NCBI GenBank assembly: GCA_002354735.1 | Contig: DEMD01000010.1 | Coordinates: 361,967-425,966, forward strand | From: Gammaproteobacteria bacterium UBA2679 | GTDB lineage: Bacteria > Pseudomonadota > Gammaproteobacteria > Pseudomonadales > Oleiphilaceae | Length of the DNA stretch: 64,000 nt | Reading direction: 5' to 3' | Shown here: positions 33,491 through 42,795 of the stretch, piece by piece | Layout of the letters: each line of letters opens with the position of its first letter | How positions within the stretch are numbered: position 1 is the stretch's first letter | Notes under the pieces: generated by a model | What the model saw: only the letters and a program-made list of their open reading frames with translations | Told to the model about the DNA's origin: nothing | Databases searched by the model: none | Program-made: the position numbers and the translations under genes

Positions 33491-35083
33491 ATGAGATCGC
33501 TGCTACGGGGGCTGGGGTATGCAGTGCTGTTCAGTCTGCTGCTGGCTGTTGTTGCCTATAGCGTGCTGCTGTGGCAGACCGAGCGCTGGATAGAGCGCGT
33601 TCGAGCTGCAGGTGCAGATCAGTTCTCGCTCAGCCACGGTCTGGCCCGCTTCGATATCGATGGCGCCCTGCATATCGCAGATCTGCGTTTTACCGATTAT
33701 CGCCTGCAGGAGCCCATTGTCATCGAGCGCCTGAGTGTCCGTTTCAATTCGGTGGTGGATGCAGTTTCTTTTGCAGTGTCCGATCTTTTTGATGACTCTT
33801 CGCTACCCACGGCCCTGACCTTTGAGATCACAAACGGCTCGGTGCCGGTAAGCGCCGAGTGGAGCGTACTCGATCCCGATCTTCTGCCTCAGGCCAGCAA
33901 GCCTTGGGTCGACTACGCCTGTGGTTCGATCCGGCCCTTCGAGAAGGCGACATTCAAGCAACTCGGTTTTGTACGGCTGCGTGTTGATGGTGATCTGCAT
34001 TACGAGTTCATCACGGACGAAAACGTTTTTGCAGTGCTTGGCGAATTGCGCTCCGTCGGTTTCCAAACGCTTGGAATCAGCGCCAGTGCAGTGCTCAGTC
34101 ACGATCTCTCATGGCCGCCACCTGAGGATGCTGAACCCCCGCGACTTCAACACCTACAGCTGAACCTTACTGAAGAAGGGTTCTGGCAGCGCTTTGCACA
34201 GCTGTGCCAGGGCGAAACAGGATTGGAAAGCCAGGCTTACTGGTCCCGAAGCCTGAACCAGACGAGGGCCCGGCTAAGCGAAGCCGGTATCGTTGTGGGC
34301 GGAGATCTCTGGGCAAAATTGCCTGAATATCTGCAGGGCAAGGCGCCGCTCGATGTGCAGTTTCATCCTCGTGGCGATTTCGACCCTGCACTCATGCCCT
34401 TTCTCGATTTCAAGGAGCAGCTCGCTCGACTCGGGTTTCAGTTGCAGGTGGCCGGCGCCCGGATTACGGCCGCTGACCTGAGTGTCGCGCCAAAACAGCT
34501 GGCGAACTTCATCACACCGCCAGCACCGCCCAAGCCGGCACCCAGAGTGGCGAGGCCGCCGCAGGACCTGGATATTCCACTGGCTTCACTGGAACTGGCT
34601 GCAGAGTTCGCGGGCAGGCAGGTGGAGGTCGTCCGCAAGGTGGGCGCCAGACTGCAGGGGCGTCTGCTGGAGGCAGGACCCCGGCGGTTGACGATCATGA
34701 CCCAGCTCGGGGGTGGCGAAGTGCTCTATCATCTTCAGGGGGCGGAGCTCGACAGGGTAACGATCCGCGCGGTTCCTGCTGATACTCGCGATCAGTTCCA
34801 GAAACGTCTGGAGGCTCAGTCGACTGCGATCGAAGAAGCAGAGGTCCAGGCGCCTGCAGCTGTGCCGGAGCCTGCATCCGAACCGGTGCCTGAACCGATG
34901 TCTGAACCCGTGCCCGAAACAGCACCTTCGGCCATTGACGATAGTACCGAGGCTCTTGATGAAGCCGGAGGCGGGGAAGGGGCAACTGCTGAACCCGAGT
35001 CCTCAGCGGATCAGCCGATGGCTGAGCCGCCCGCAGAAGCAGAAGCCTTGCCGCAGAATCAGGTAGACGAAGTCGATGAATGA
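33491..35083 (+). CDS. Unknown membrane-anchored protein between argB and argA
   Basis: I do not recognise a characterised family. The protein has 530 residues. A short Arg-containing N-terminus precedes a hydrophobic segment at about residues 9-28 (YAVLFSLLLAVVAYSVLLW), so it is probably an inner-membrane protein with a periplasmic body. That body (30-440) is rich in beta-strand-like alternation (ALHIADLRFTDYRLQEPIVIERLSVRFN, LTFEITNGSVPV), reminiscent in general pattern of AsmA-like or DUF945-like envelope proteins. A Pro-rich segment (TPPAPPKPAPRVARPP) lies near residue 345. The last 90 residues are very acidic, with imperfect PEPxSEPVPEP repeats. Its 3' end overlaps argA by 8 bases, so the two are translationally coupled. 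A function in arginine synthesis is not implied. Confidence 0.7.
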   Translation: MRSLLRGLGYAVLFSLLLAVVAYSVLLWQTERWIERVRAAGADQFSLSHGLARFDIDGALHIADLRFTDYRLQEPIVIERLSVRFNSVVDAVSFAVSDLFDDSSLPTALTFEITNGSVPVSAEWSVLDPDLLPQASKPWVDYACGSIRPFEKATFKQLGFVRLRVDGDLHYEFITDENVFAVLGELRSVGFQTLGISASAVLSHDLSWPPPEDAEPPRLQHLQLNLTEEGFWQRFAQLCQGETGLESQAYWSRSLNQTRARLSEAGIVVGGDLWAKLPEYLQGKAPLDVQFHPRGDFDPALMPFLDFKEQLARLGFQLQVAGARITAADLSVAPKQLANFITPPAPPKPAPRVARPPQDLDIPLASLELAAEFAGRQVEVVRKVGARLQGRLLEAGPRRLTIMTQLGGGEVLYHLQGAELDRVTIRAVPADTRDQFQKRLEAQSTAIEEAEVQAPAAVPEPASEPVPEPMSEPVPETAPSAIDDSTEALDEAGGGEGATAEPESSADQPMAEPPAEAEALPQNQVDEVDE

Positions 35084-36428
35084 CGAGACGAAGAACCAGC
35101 TGAGCTGGTTCCGCGGCGTTGCGCCCTACATCAATGCCTATCGCGGCAACACGGTTATCGTCCTGGTAAGCGGCGAACTCCTGCTACAGACCGACGAAGC
35201 TGGCATGCGTCAGACACGACGGCTCATGGAAGACATCGCGCTGCTCAACAGTCTCGGGCTCAAGATCGTCTGTGTCTACGGCGCAAGACCCCAGATTGAT
35301 GAACGTCTCAGACAAGGCGGCATCGAAAGCCAGATCCATACTGATCTGCGTGTTACCGACGTCACGACGTTGGCGCATCTGACCGAAGCGGTGGGTCGGC
35401 TGCAAACGGAGTTGCAGGCCAGGCTCACACAGTCGCTCAGCAGTACGCCGCTCAGGAACAACCAGGTATCAGTGGCTGGTGGAAACTTCATCATTGCCAG
35501 GCCTATCGGCGTAGTGGATGGCGTCGATCTTGAACACACTGGTGTCGTACGCAGAGTGGACACGCAGAGTATTCGCGCATTACTCGATCTCGGTCAGATC
35601 GTGCTGTTGGGTCCGCTTGGGTACTCACCCACTGGAGAGGTTTTCAACCTGGCCAGTGAAGATGTGGCTGCTTCCGTGGCTATTGCCCTTCATGCCGAGA
35701 AGTTGGTAATCCTGTCCGAGCAGGATGGATTGATTGATACCGAAGGGCGGCTGGTGAGGGAGACCAGTGTCGCTGAGGCCATGCAGATGATCGGAGCGCT
35801 TGAGGCCAGTGATGCACGCTCTGCCTTCCGGCACGAACGACGGCGCTTGCTTGCTGCCTGTCGCGCTCTACAGAAGGGCACGAGACGGGTACACATCATC
35901 AACGGCACCCGGGACGGCGCGCTCATTCAGGAAATCTATACCCGGGACGGCATCGGTACCATGATTACCGATCAGTCGTACGAGACCTTTCGCGCAGCCG
36001 TGATCGACGATGCCGCTGGCATTCTCAACATCATTCGCCCGCTTGAAGAGCAGGGCATCCTCGTCAAGCGTGATCGTGAACGGCTCGAGCGTGAAATCGG
36101 CAACTTCATGATCGTCGAGCGTGATGGCTTGATCATCGGCTGTGCTGCGCTGTATTTCTATCGTGAGTATGCTGCAGCGGAGCTGGCCTGTGTGGCGGTC
36201 GATCCAGCCTATCAGACTGGCGGTCGAGGTGATCGGCTGTTGTTGCATGCCGAGCGTAAGGCGCGCGAGCTGGGTGCGAAGCAGGTATTCGTGCTGACAA
36301 CACAGACTGCGCACTGGTTCCTCGAACGTGGCTTCAGACCGGCGGGCCTTGACGAGCTGCCTGAAGAAAAGCAGCGTCTCTATAATTTTCAGAGGCGGTC
36401 GAAAGTGTTTATCAAGCAGCTCGCGTAG
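35076..36428 (+). CDS. argA: N-acetylglutamate synthase (amino-acid N-acetyltransferase)
   Basis: This 450-residue ArgA combines an N-terminal amino-acid-kinase-like domain (FRGVAPYINAYRGNTVIVLVSGELLLQ, IVCVYGARPQIDERLRQGG), which binds arginine for feedback inhibition, with a C-terminal GNAT domain (about residues 300-450). The GNAT domain has LIIGCAALYFYREYAAAELACVAVDP and the acetyl-CoA loop GGRGDRLLLHAERKARELG. It makes N-acetylglutamate, the first step of arginine synthesis. The ending FNFQRRSKVFIK-like motif (LYNFQRRSKVFIKQL) is typical of ArgA. It overlaps the upstream unknown gene by 8 bases and is convergent with the LLM gene. Confidence 0.96.
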   Translation: MNDETKNQLSWFRGVAPYINAYRGNTVIVLVSGELLLQTDEAGMRQTRRLMEDIALLNSLGLKIVCVYGARPQIDERLRQGGIESQIHTDLRVTDVTTLAHLTEAVGRLQTELQARLTQSLSSTPLRNNQVSVAGGNFIIARPIGVVDGVDLEHTGVVRRVDTQSIRALLDLGQIVLLGPLGYSPTGEVFNLASEDVAASVAIALHAEKLVILSEQDGLIDTEGRLVRETSVAEAMQMIGALEASDARSAFRHERRRLLAACRALQKGTRRVHIINGTRDGALIQEIYTRDGIGTMITDQSYETFRAAVIDDAAGILNIIRPLEEQGILVKRDRERLEREIGNFMIVERDGLIIGCAALYFYREYAAAELACVAVDPAYQTGGRGDRLLLHAERKARELGAKQVFVLTTQTAHWFLERGFRPAGLDELPEEKQRLYNFQRRSKVFIKQLA

Positions 36429-36452
36429 CGCGTGGGCCGGAACGCGTTGCAT

Positions 36453-37439
36453 TCATCCCTGTGCGACGTCCATCACGATCTCGTATGAGCGAATCCGATC
36501 TTCAGGGCGGTAGAAGTCAGAGTTGATCATCAGCTCATCCGCGCCGGTGCCTTCCAGAAACTCGTCCAACTGCTGCCTCACGGTTTCCGGTCCTCCGACC
36601 ACTGCGGCTGACAACATCTGCATGACCCGAGCGCGTTCGTGTGGGTGCCAGTCCAGTTCTTCAACCGGGGGTTGTGCCCGAGTCGACCGCCCTCGCAGCA
36701 AATTGAGGAACTTCTGCTGATGCGTGGTGGACAGAAAGGCTGCTTCCTCATCGCTATCTGCGGCGATAACGGGGATTCCCAGCATGAGATAAGGTCTTTC
36801 GAGCACTGAGGATGGCTGGAAGTTATCACGATAGAGCTGAATGGCCTGTTGCAGGTAGCCAGGTGCAAAATGACCAGCAAATGCGAAAGGCAGGCCAAGT
36901 CGCGCAGCAAGTTGAGCACTGAAGCCACTGGAGCCAAGTAACCAGAGGGGTACCTTCGTACCCTGTCCGGGAATCGCCTTGACTGTCTGTCGTGGCGTCG
37001 CGTCGTCGAGGTAGCCGGCCAGTTCCTGCACCATCTGTGGGAAGTTGTCGGCCGCCTGCGGGCTCCGACCTAGGGCACGGAGGGTCTCCCCGTCGGTGCC
37101 CGGCGCACGACCGAGACCGAGATCGATCCGGCCCGGATACAGTGTCGCGAGCGTACCGAACTGCTCGGCGATGACCAGCGGGGCATGATTTGGCAGCATG
37201 ACGCCGCCGCTGCCAACGCGCATCGTGCTGGTCCTGCTGGCAATGTGGCCGATCAGCACGGCCGTCGCCGCACTGGCGATGCCATCGATATTGTGATGCT
37301 CTGCGAGCCAGTAGCGGTGATACCCAAGTGCTTCTACGCGCCTGGCGAGGCTTACAGAGTTTTCGAATGTCTCGGCAATGGATCCCTCGTCACGAATGGG
37401 CGCGAGGTCCAGCACCGACAATCGAACGTTTTCGAGCAT
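36453..37439 (-). CDS. LLM class flavin-dependent oxidoreductase (luciferase-like)
   Basis: This 328-residue protein has the luciferase-like monooxygenase TIM barrel: [90 protein letters not shown] and [23 protein letters not shown]. This is the YhbW/MsnO8-type subgroup, which uses reduced flavin. The substrate is unknown. It is convergent with argA, with about 25 bases between. Confidence 0.9.
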   Translation of the reverse strand: MLENVRLSVLDLAPIRDEGSIAETFENSVSLARRVEALGYHRYWLAEHHNIDGIASAATAVLIGHIASRTSTMRVGSGGVMLPNHAPLVIAEQFGTLATLYPGRIDLGLGRAPGTDGETLRALGRSPQAADNFPQMVQELAGYLDDATPRQTVKAIPGQGTKVPLWLLGSSGFSAQLAARLGLPFAFAGHFAPGYLQQAIQLYRDNFQPSSVLERPYLMLGIPVIAADSDEEAAFLSTTHQQKFLNLLRGRSTRAQPPVEELDWHPHERARVMQMLSAAVVGGPETVRQQLDEFLEGTGADELMINSDFYRPEDRIRSYEIVMDVAQG

Positions 37440-37517
37440 GATCTTTTCCCCAATCCTGGTGTATCCGTAAGAGGTTGGGGTGGATCTGCAGGTTTAAAGG
37501 GTGAAAGCGACACTCTT

Positions 37518-38612
37518 TCAGGCGCTTGCAGCCTGCTGAAGTGATGCAAGGATGCTGTCGCGCTCTCGCTTGTTGAGCTTGGTCAGCGATTCGGACCAGC
37601 TGTAGAACTGCTGGAGGTCCGAATCGAGCTGACGGTACTTCAGCAGCAGAGCCGGCACCCAGGCCGTGTAATGGCCGACGCTCAGCAAGGCCGCGTTGTT
37701 GAGCGGCTGGCTGAAAAAGTTGCGGTAGCCCATGGGGTGGCCGAAATCCGCTTCCAGGGCAAGATACTGGGGAGGCAGGCCATCGAGAATCTGCTGTTTC
37801 CGCGTCCGCTTCTGACGCTCGTCCAGGGTCTCTAGCCTGTAGACGGCGTCCAGGGCCTCCAGTGTATCCTTGACGAGCTCACTTACCCTGGCCGTTGCCT
37901 GCAGCTGTCGCATCGCTCGTTCAGTGTCGATCGCGGCGCCCCCTTGTTCAGCCCAGCGCTCAGTGGCCACGATCTGGACGGCGGTGGCCCAGCTTTCATT
38001 GAAGCTGGTATCGCCGCTGACATACAGCTTGCGGTGAGCCAGTTCGTGAAACAGCAGCGCCACCAGCGAATGATCGGCATAGTGAATGAAGCTGGAAAGC
38101 ACGGGATCATCGAACCAGCCAAGCGTCGAGTAGGCATCGACGCCCCTGACATACACGTCCAGGCCCGCGGCTGCCAGCTCTTCAGCGCTGCGTCGGGCCA
38201 TGGATTCTTCGAAATAGCCCTTATAGGCCACGCAGCCGGCGACAGGAAAGCACCATTCGTGGCTGCGGATGGAAAATTCACCGGCAGCCTGCACGTTCCA
38301 TACGACATGTCTGCGAGGGAGGGCGACGTAGCTCCCGTACGCCTCGTCTACTGGTAGATCGAGCGCCTCGACGGCGAAGCGTCTTGCAGCCTTGACGAGC
38401 CTGAGCTTGTCCGCCAGTGCCGGCTCGAGATCAGGTCGCTCGAGCATGGATTCGATTGACTCACGCTCCCAAAGTAGCGCGAGCTGTCCTTCAGTCGCCT
38501 GGATGTAGTAGCCGAATTGCTGACAGCTGCTCAATTGAAAGATTACCACGGCTATGAGCGACAGTCTTAGACAGATCGTCTGCAGCGCCCGGCGGCATTG
38601 ATTCAGGTACAT
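37518..38612 (-). CDS. Predicted lipoprotein aminopeptidase (COG4324-type)
   Basis: This 364-residue protein has a signal peptide ending in a lipobox (VVIFQLSSCQQ, with Cys near residue 30), so it should be a lipoprotein. It continues with the family hallmark FGYYIQATEGQLALLWERESIE. The zinc-protease motif HELAH is in LVALLFHELAHRKLYVSGDTSFNESWATAVQ (about residues 190-220), where the downstream Glu in NESWA is the likely third ligand. This matches the predicted aminopeptidase family PF10023. No substrate is known. The gene is divergent from the large PilZ/GGDEF/EAL gene, with a promoter region of about 140 bases between them. Confidence 0.87.
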   Translation of the reverse strand: MYLNQCRRALQTICLRLSLIAVVIFQLSSCQQFGYYIQATEGQLALLWERESIESMLERPDLEPALADKLRLVKAARRFAVEALDLPVDEAYGSYVALPRRHVVWNVQAAGEFSIRSHEWCFPVAGCVAYKGYFEESMARRSAEELAAAGLDVYVRGVDAYSTLGWFDDPVLSSFIHYADHSLVALLFHELAHRKLYVSGDTSFNESWATAVQIVATERWAEQGGAAIDTERAMRQLQATARVSELVKDTLEALDAVYRLETLDERQKRTRKQQILDGLPPQYLALEADFGHPMGYRNFFSQPLNNAALLSVGHYTAWVPALLLKYRQLDSDLQQFYSWSESLTKLNKRERDSILASLQQAASA

Positions 38613-38754
38613 AATATTTCTGTTCCGGTGTCTGCATTCCGTGCGATTGTCTATACTTGCTCGTTCATCACTGCGAAGTCATTCGGAGCCGTTGGCCTGT
38701 CACATCAGACGTCCCGGGTCTTTGCTTGCGCGCAATCTTTATAGAACAGGTTTT

Positions 38755-41700
38755 ATGCAGTATCAAACTACAGGCGGTAGTGAACGGCGAGCGAGTCGAC
38801 GAAAGTCACTGAACCTTGCTGCAAAACTCGTCTACCAAAGCAGCGCCACCCTGCCATGTCGGATAGCGGATTTCTGCGCTGACGGTTTGTTCATTCGTTA
38901 CGCACTCGCTGTGGGCGAAACCCTTGATGCCAGGAACTTTCAGGTGCAGGACGTCGTTCGTCTGACATTCGTCGACGAGGCCAGTGGTGAAACGCAGCAT
39001 CTGTCTGTGAGTGCGGTCCGGATCATTGATGGTGCCTTCGGTGGGCTCTTCGTCGACACCGAGCCGCGGGTCATCCAGTCCCTGCTCTCGCGCTACTCAG
39101 CCGAAACCAGAAGCGGGACGCAGCAACAGAGCGGAACCAGCGATCAGCAGGCCAGCAGTCAGCTGGTCCACAAGCAGCTCGAGCGCATTCTGCTTGCCCA
39201 TGTGGAGGCCGCGGTACAACATTTCGACACGGCTCTGGCGCCTGAACTCGATCGACAGATGAGCCAGGCAGCCAGCGATAATCTGCGTGGGCAGTTCATC
39301 GATGCAGCGACCGTGCTGCGGCAGCGCGGCAGTCAGCTCCGCAAGACTTTCATTCATCACGTCATTCAGGGTGTTCGCCAGCAACCGGTGGAAACGGCTT
39401 CACAGCCTGCGGCTGGCGAGCTGGCATTGGTGAACAAGGATGAGTTCGAGGACTGGCTGACGCTGAAGGTCATGGTCACCAGAGCCGAGACACAGTATCG
39501 CCGGGCACTGCTCGAGCTCAAGATGCGTCTGGATGCCAGCGGCGTGTTCAGAACAGGCAATGAAACCGCTACCGGTGCTGGCTCAGGATACAACCCCCTG
39601 GGGCCGGCGTTGATCTGTTTTTCATTTCACGATGCCTTGAGCGAGCTCAAGCTGCCCATCGCCGTTGACAGGGCAGTGCTCAAGGTTTTCGAAACGACAG
39701 TGGTGAAGGCGCTCGAGCCCCTGTACGACCAGCTCAATGAGCTGCTCATCCGACAGGGCGTACTGCCCAAGCTGGACCTGCGGAAATACCTGGCGAAGGA
39801 AGACAAATCTGTTGAAGAAGAGCTCGCCTCGAAACGGGCGATGGAAGCTGCAAAGGCGGATCACGACAAGGCTGAGGCGCAAACAAGTGCCGCCAGCCGG
39901 AAACCGGCCAGACCAGGGGCCGCAGCTGTACCACGCCCGACTCAGCTGAAGATGAGGTCGGGACGGCTGCAGTCTCTCCTGCCATCCACTGCCCATGGGC
40001 CACTGGACAAGTCGAAGATGGCGGCGGCGATGGCCAGGAGCGATGAAACCGGCGCGACTCTGCAGATGCACCTGCAGGATGCCGAAGCCAGCTTTGGCGT
40101 GATCCAGGAACTGCTCGGGGTGCTCAACCGCGGCAAGCAGGTTCGCGCAGATGAACAGACCATTCAGCGGCGACGATCCTCAGACCGTCTGCAGCCGGAA
40201 GCACCAGCGGAGGCAGCGCAGGAAGCCGAGGCCCTCCCACCATTCCGCGACGCCGAAGTGTTCCGCAAACTCGCCTCACAGCAGATCGCACCAGACGCGA
40301 CCCTTGAGGTCATACCCACCCTGCGGGAGCGTCTCAAGGTTGATCTTGGTGATGGCGCTCCGGAGAAGTCACTCACACCCGAGCAGGATAACGCGCTCGA
40401 CGTCGTTGATCGCTTCTTCATGAGCCTGTTGAAGAACAACAAGATCGAGCCAAGAGCCAAGCGGCAGTTGCGTAGTCTCGAAGTGCCTATTCTACGGCAG
40501 TACATGAGGCAGCCTGACTTCTTCGTGCAGAAGGACAACCCGGCCCGGCAGGTGATCAACCGTATCGCGCAGCTTGGCGTCAAGGGCAATCGCGCGCCGG
40601 CACATCAGATCCACCAGATCGACCAGCTCGTGGTGCGGATCCAGAATGAGCATGAAGCGGATCAGGGCGTGTTCGCTGACACGCTCAAGGACCTCGACGA
40701 TCTGCTCGCCAAGCAGCGTAACCTGTACCGCCGCAACGTCGAGCGCGTCATGGCTGCCGCTGAGGGTCAGGAGAAAGTCACCTCTTCCAAGCAGCGGGTC
40801 AGTGAAGAAATCGAACGCAGGCTTGCGGGTCGTCGCGTGCCAAAGGCGGTGATCTCACTGCTCAACAATGGCTGGAAGGATCTGCTGTCCCTGGTGTACA
40901 TCCGTCACGACGATCAGAGTGAAGAGTGGGCCAGATATCTCGGCGTTATAGATTCACTGCTTGAATTCGGTGACAAGGGTGCGAATGCCTCGCTTGATAT
41001 GCCGGTACTCGTGAAAACCATTCAGGAAGGGTTGAATACGATCTCATCCCAGCATATGCCAGCGACGAGCATACGTGCCGAGCTCAAGGCTTTCCTGACC
41101 GGTGGTAGTGAACAGGCGCAGTTCGTAACAGTGCCGGAAAGCAGCGAGCCAGCGCCGGGTTCAAGTGCAGCGGATGAAGTGCCGAACCGTAGCCTGCAAC
41201 GCTGGATGCAGCGCATCCAGAAGTTGAAGATCGGCGACTGGATTCGGCTCTCGCGCGACGGCGAGGCATCCGAGCAGGTTCGAATTGCGTGGATTGGCCA
41301 CAACTCTTCGCGTTATGTTTTCGTCAATCAGATGGGCTCGAAAGTCATCGATCTCGATCCGCTCACACTGGCAGCTTATCTGCAGCAGGGCATCTGCGCC
41401 ATCGAGACCGAGGGTGAGCAGCCAGCAGTGAACGAGAGCCTCGCGAACATGGTGAAGGATCTGTACGAGCAGCTCAGTCATGTCGTGGCCACTGATGAGC
41501 TGACAGGCCTCATACAGCGCAAGGAATTTGAACGGCAGGCCCAGATCTTCTGCCAGAGCCTGCAAAAGTCGTTCAATCCTGGCTTGATACTGATTTCGAC
41601 ACGACAGTTTTACCAGGTGAATGAACAGGTTGGCATCGCTGGCGGCGACAAGGCCCTCAAGGATATTGTCCGTATCTGTCGCACGCTGTTGCCCGAGCAG

Positions 41701-42735
41701 AGCCTGCTGGCCCGCTACTCCGGCGATGAGTTCATTGTTGCCGTAGCCCAGGATGCTGCCGAACAGGCGAACCGACTGCTGACTGCACTGCAGAGTTATC
41801 GCCTGTCCTGGGAAGGCGACATGCTCGCACTGCGATTCGTGGTGAGCTGTCTGCCGCTCCAGCCCGGGATGCTGGATCTTAGCGATCATCTGCGGGAAAG
41901 CGAAGACCTGGTTCGCAAGGCCAAAAGCAGTGGTGGGCAGGTGCCGGTTCAGCTTTCACCCCGCTACGCCACGGCGACCGAGACTGGACCGCGTCTCAAA
42001 GGTGAGCCTGTCGACCTCAGCAAACTGAACATACAGCTACGTTGCCAGAAAATCATTCCCTTGCAGGCGAACACCCAACTACCGGGCATTGTCGAGGTGC
42101 TGATCAGCGTGATCTCTCCGAAAGGCGCGGTGATTCCTGCAGCCGAGTTCGTCCAGGCGGCAGAACAGTCGGACAGCATCCGGGAAATCGATCGGTGGGT
42201 GGTCGGAAATATGCTGACCTGGATGGCCGAAAATGGTGGGCTCATCGAGGAAATGGGTAGCGTGCTCATCAACCTTTCTGGCCACTCGCTGAATGACGAA
42301 AGCCTGCTCGAGTTCATTTTCGAGCAGCTCACGGCCTTCGAGTGCCCGCTGGAAAAAATCTGCTTCGAGATTACGGAAGCTTCTGCGATCAGCAGGCTCA
42401 ACGATGTTGCGGACTTCATTACTGAGCTGAAAGAGTACGGTTGCCGGTTCTGCCTTGGCCATTTTGGCGTCGGCGCCAGTGCCTACGAAGCGCTCAAGAT
42501 CCTGCCTGTGGATTTCATCAAGATCGATGGCACATTCATCCGGGACCTGCCCAAGGATCTCTATGACCAGATGATGCTGAAATCAATGGTGGATATGGCG
42601 CACTACCACGGCAGTGAGGTCATAGCGCCCTATGTCGAGGATAAAACAACGCTTGACCTGCTTCGAGACAGGCACGTGGACTACGCCCAGGGCTTCTTCA
42701 TAGAGCGACCCAAGGCGCTGCCCAAGTTCCGTTAG
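38755..42735 (+). CDS. PilZ-DUF1631-degenerate GGDEF-degenerate EAL protein
   Basis: From the ATG at 38755 the protein has 1326 residues; a GTG at 38641 could add 38. A PilZ domain occupies about residues 10-105: SERRASRRK supplies the RxxxR-type arginines, and IADFCADGLF replaces the usual D/NxSxxG Ser with Cys. A long DUF1631 helical region covers about 130-780. A GGDEF domain follows at about 905-1075, with RYSGDEF instead of GGDEF and no RxxD inhibitory site. The EAL domain (1082-1320) reads GIVEVLISV at the EAL position, has CLGHFGVGAS where active enzymes have DDFGxGxS, and VIAPYVED where AEGVE is expected. It is therefore probably a c-di-GMP receptor or scaffold, not an enzyme. Confidence 0.85.
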   Translation: MQYQTTGGSERRASRRKSLNLAAKLVYQSSATLPCRIADFCADGLFIRYALAVGETLDARNFQVQDVVRLTFVDEASGETQHLSVSAVRIIDGAFGGLFVDTEPRVIQSLLSRYSAETRSGTQQQSGTSDQQASSQLVHKQLERILLAHVEAAVQHFDTALAPELDRQMSQAASDNLRGQFIDAATVLRQRGSQLRKTFIHHVIQGVRQQPVETASQPAAGELALVNKDEFEDWLTLKVMVTRAETQYRRALLELKMRLDASGVFRTGNETATGAGSGYNPLGPALICFSFHDALSELKLPIAVDRAVLKVFETTVVKALEPLYDQLNELLIRQGVLPKLDLRKYLAKEDKSVEEELASKRAMEAAKADHDKAEAQTSAASRKPARPGAAAVPRPTQLKMRSGRLQSLLPSTAHGPLDKSKMAAAMARSDETGATLQMHLQDAEASFGVIQELLGVLNRGKQVRADEQTIQRRRSSDRLQPEAPAEAAQEAEALPPFRDAEVFRKLASQQIAPDATLEVIPTLRERLKVDLGDGAPEKSLTPEQDNALDVVDRFFMSLLKNNKIEPRAKRQLRSLEVPILRQYMRQPDFFVQKDNPARQVINRIAQLGVKGNRAPAHQIHQIDQLVVRIQNEHEADQGVFADTLKDLDDLLAKQRNLYRRNVERVMAAAEGQEKVTSSKQRVSEEIERRLAGRRVPKAVISLLNNGWKDLLSLVYIRHDDQSEEWARYLGVIDSLLEFGDKGANASLDMPVLVKTIQEGLNTISSQHMPATSIRAELKAFLTGGSEQAQFVTVPESSEPAPGSSAADEVPNRSLQRWMQRIQKLKIGDWIRLSRDGEASEQVRIAWIGHNSSRYVFVNQMGSKVIDLDPLTLAAYLQQGICAIETEGEQPAVNESLANMVKDLYEQLSHVVATDELTGLIQRKEFERQAQIFCQSLQKSFNPGLILISTRQFYQVNEQVGIAGGDKALKDIVRICRTLLPEQSLLARYSGDEFIVAVAQDAAEQANRLLTALQSYRLSWEGDMLALRFVVSCLPLQPGMLDLSDHLRESEDLVRKAKSSGGQVPVQLSPRYATATETGPRLKGEPVDLSKLNIQLRCQKIIPLQANTQLPGIVEVLISVISPKGAVIPAAEFVQAAEQSDSIREIDRWVVGNMLTWMAENGGLIEEMGSVLINLSGHSLNDESLLEFIFEQLTAFECPLEKICFEITEASAISRLNDVADFITELKEYGCRFCLGHFGVGASAYEALKILPVDFIKIDGTFIRDLPKDLYDQMMLKSMVDMAHYHGSEVIAPYVEDKTTLDLLRDRHVDYAQGFFIERPKALPKFR

Positions 42736-42795
42736 AACGTTGCCCTGGCGGCGCGTGAATAGCTGGTGTTCCGTCCGATCCAGGGGGACGGGACG

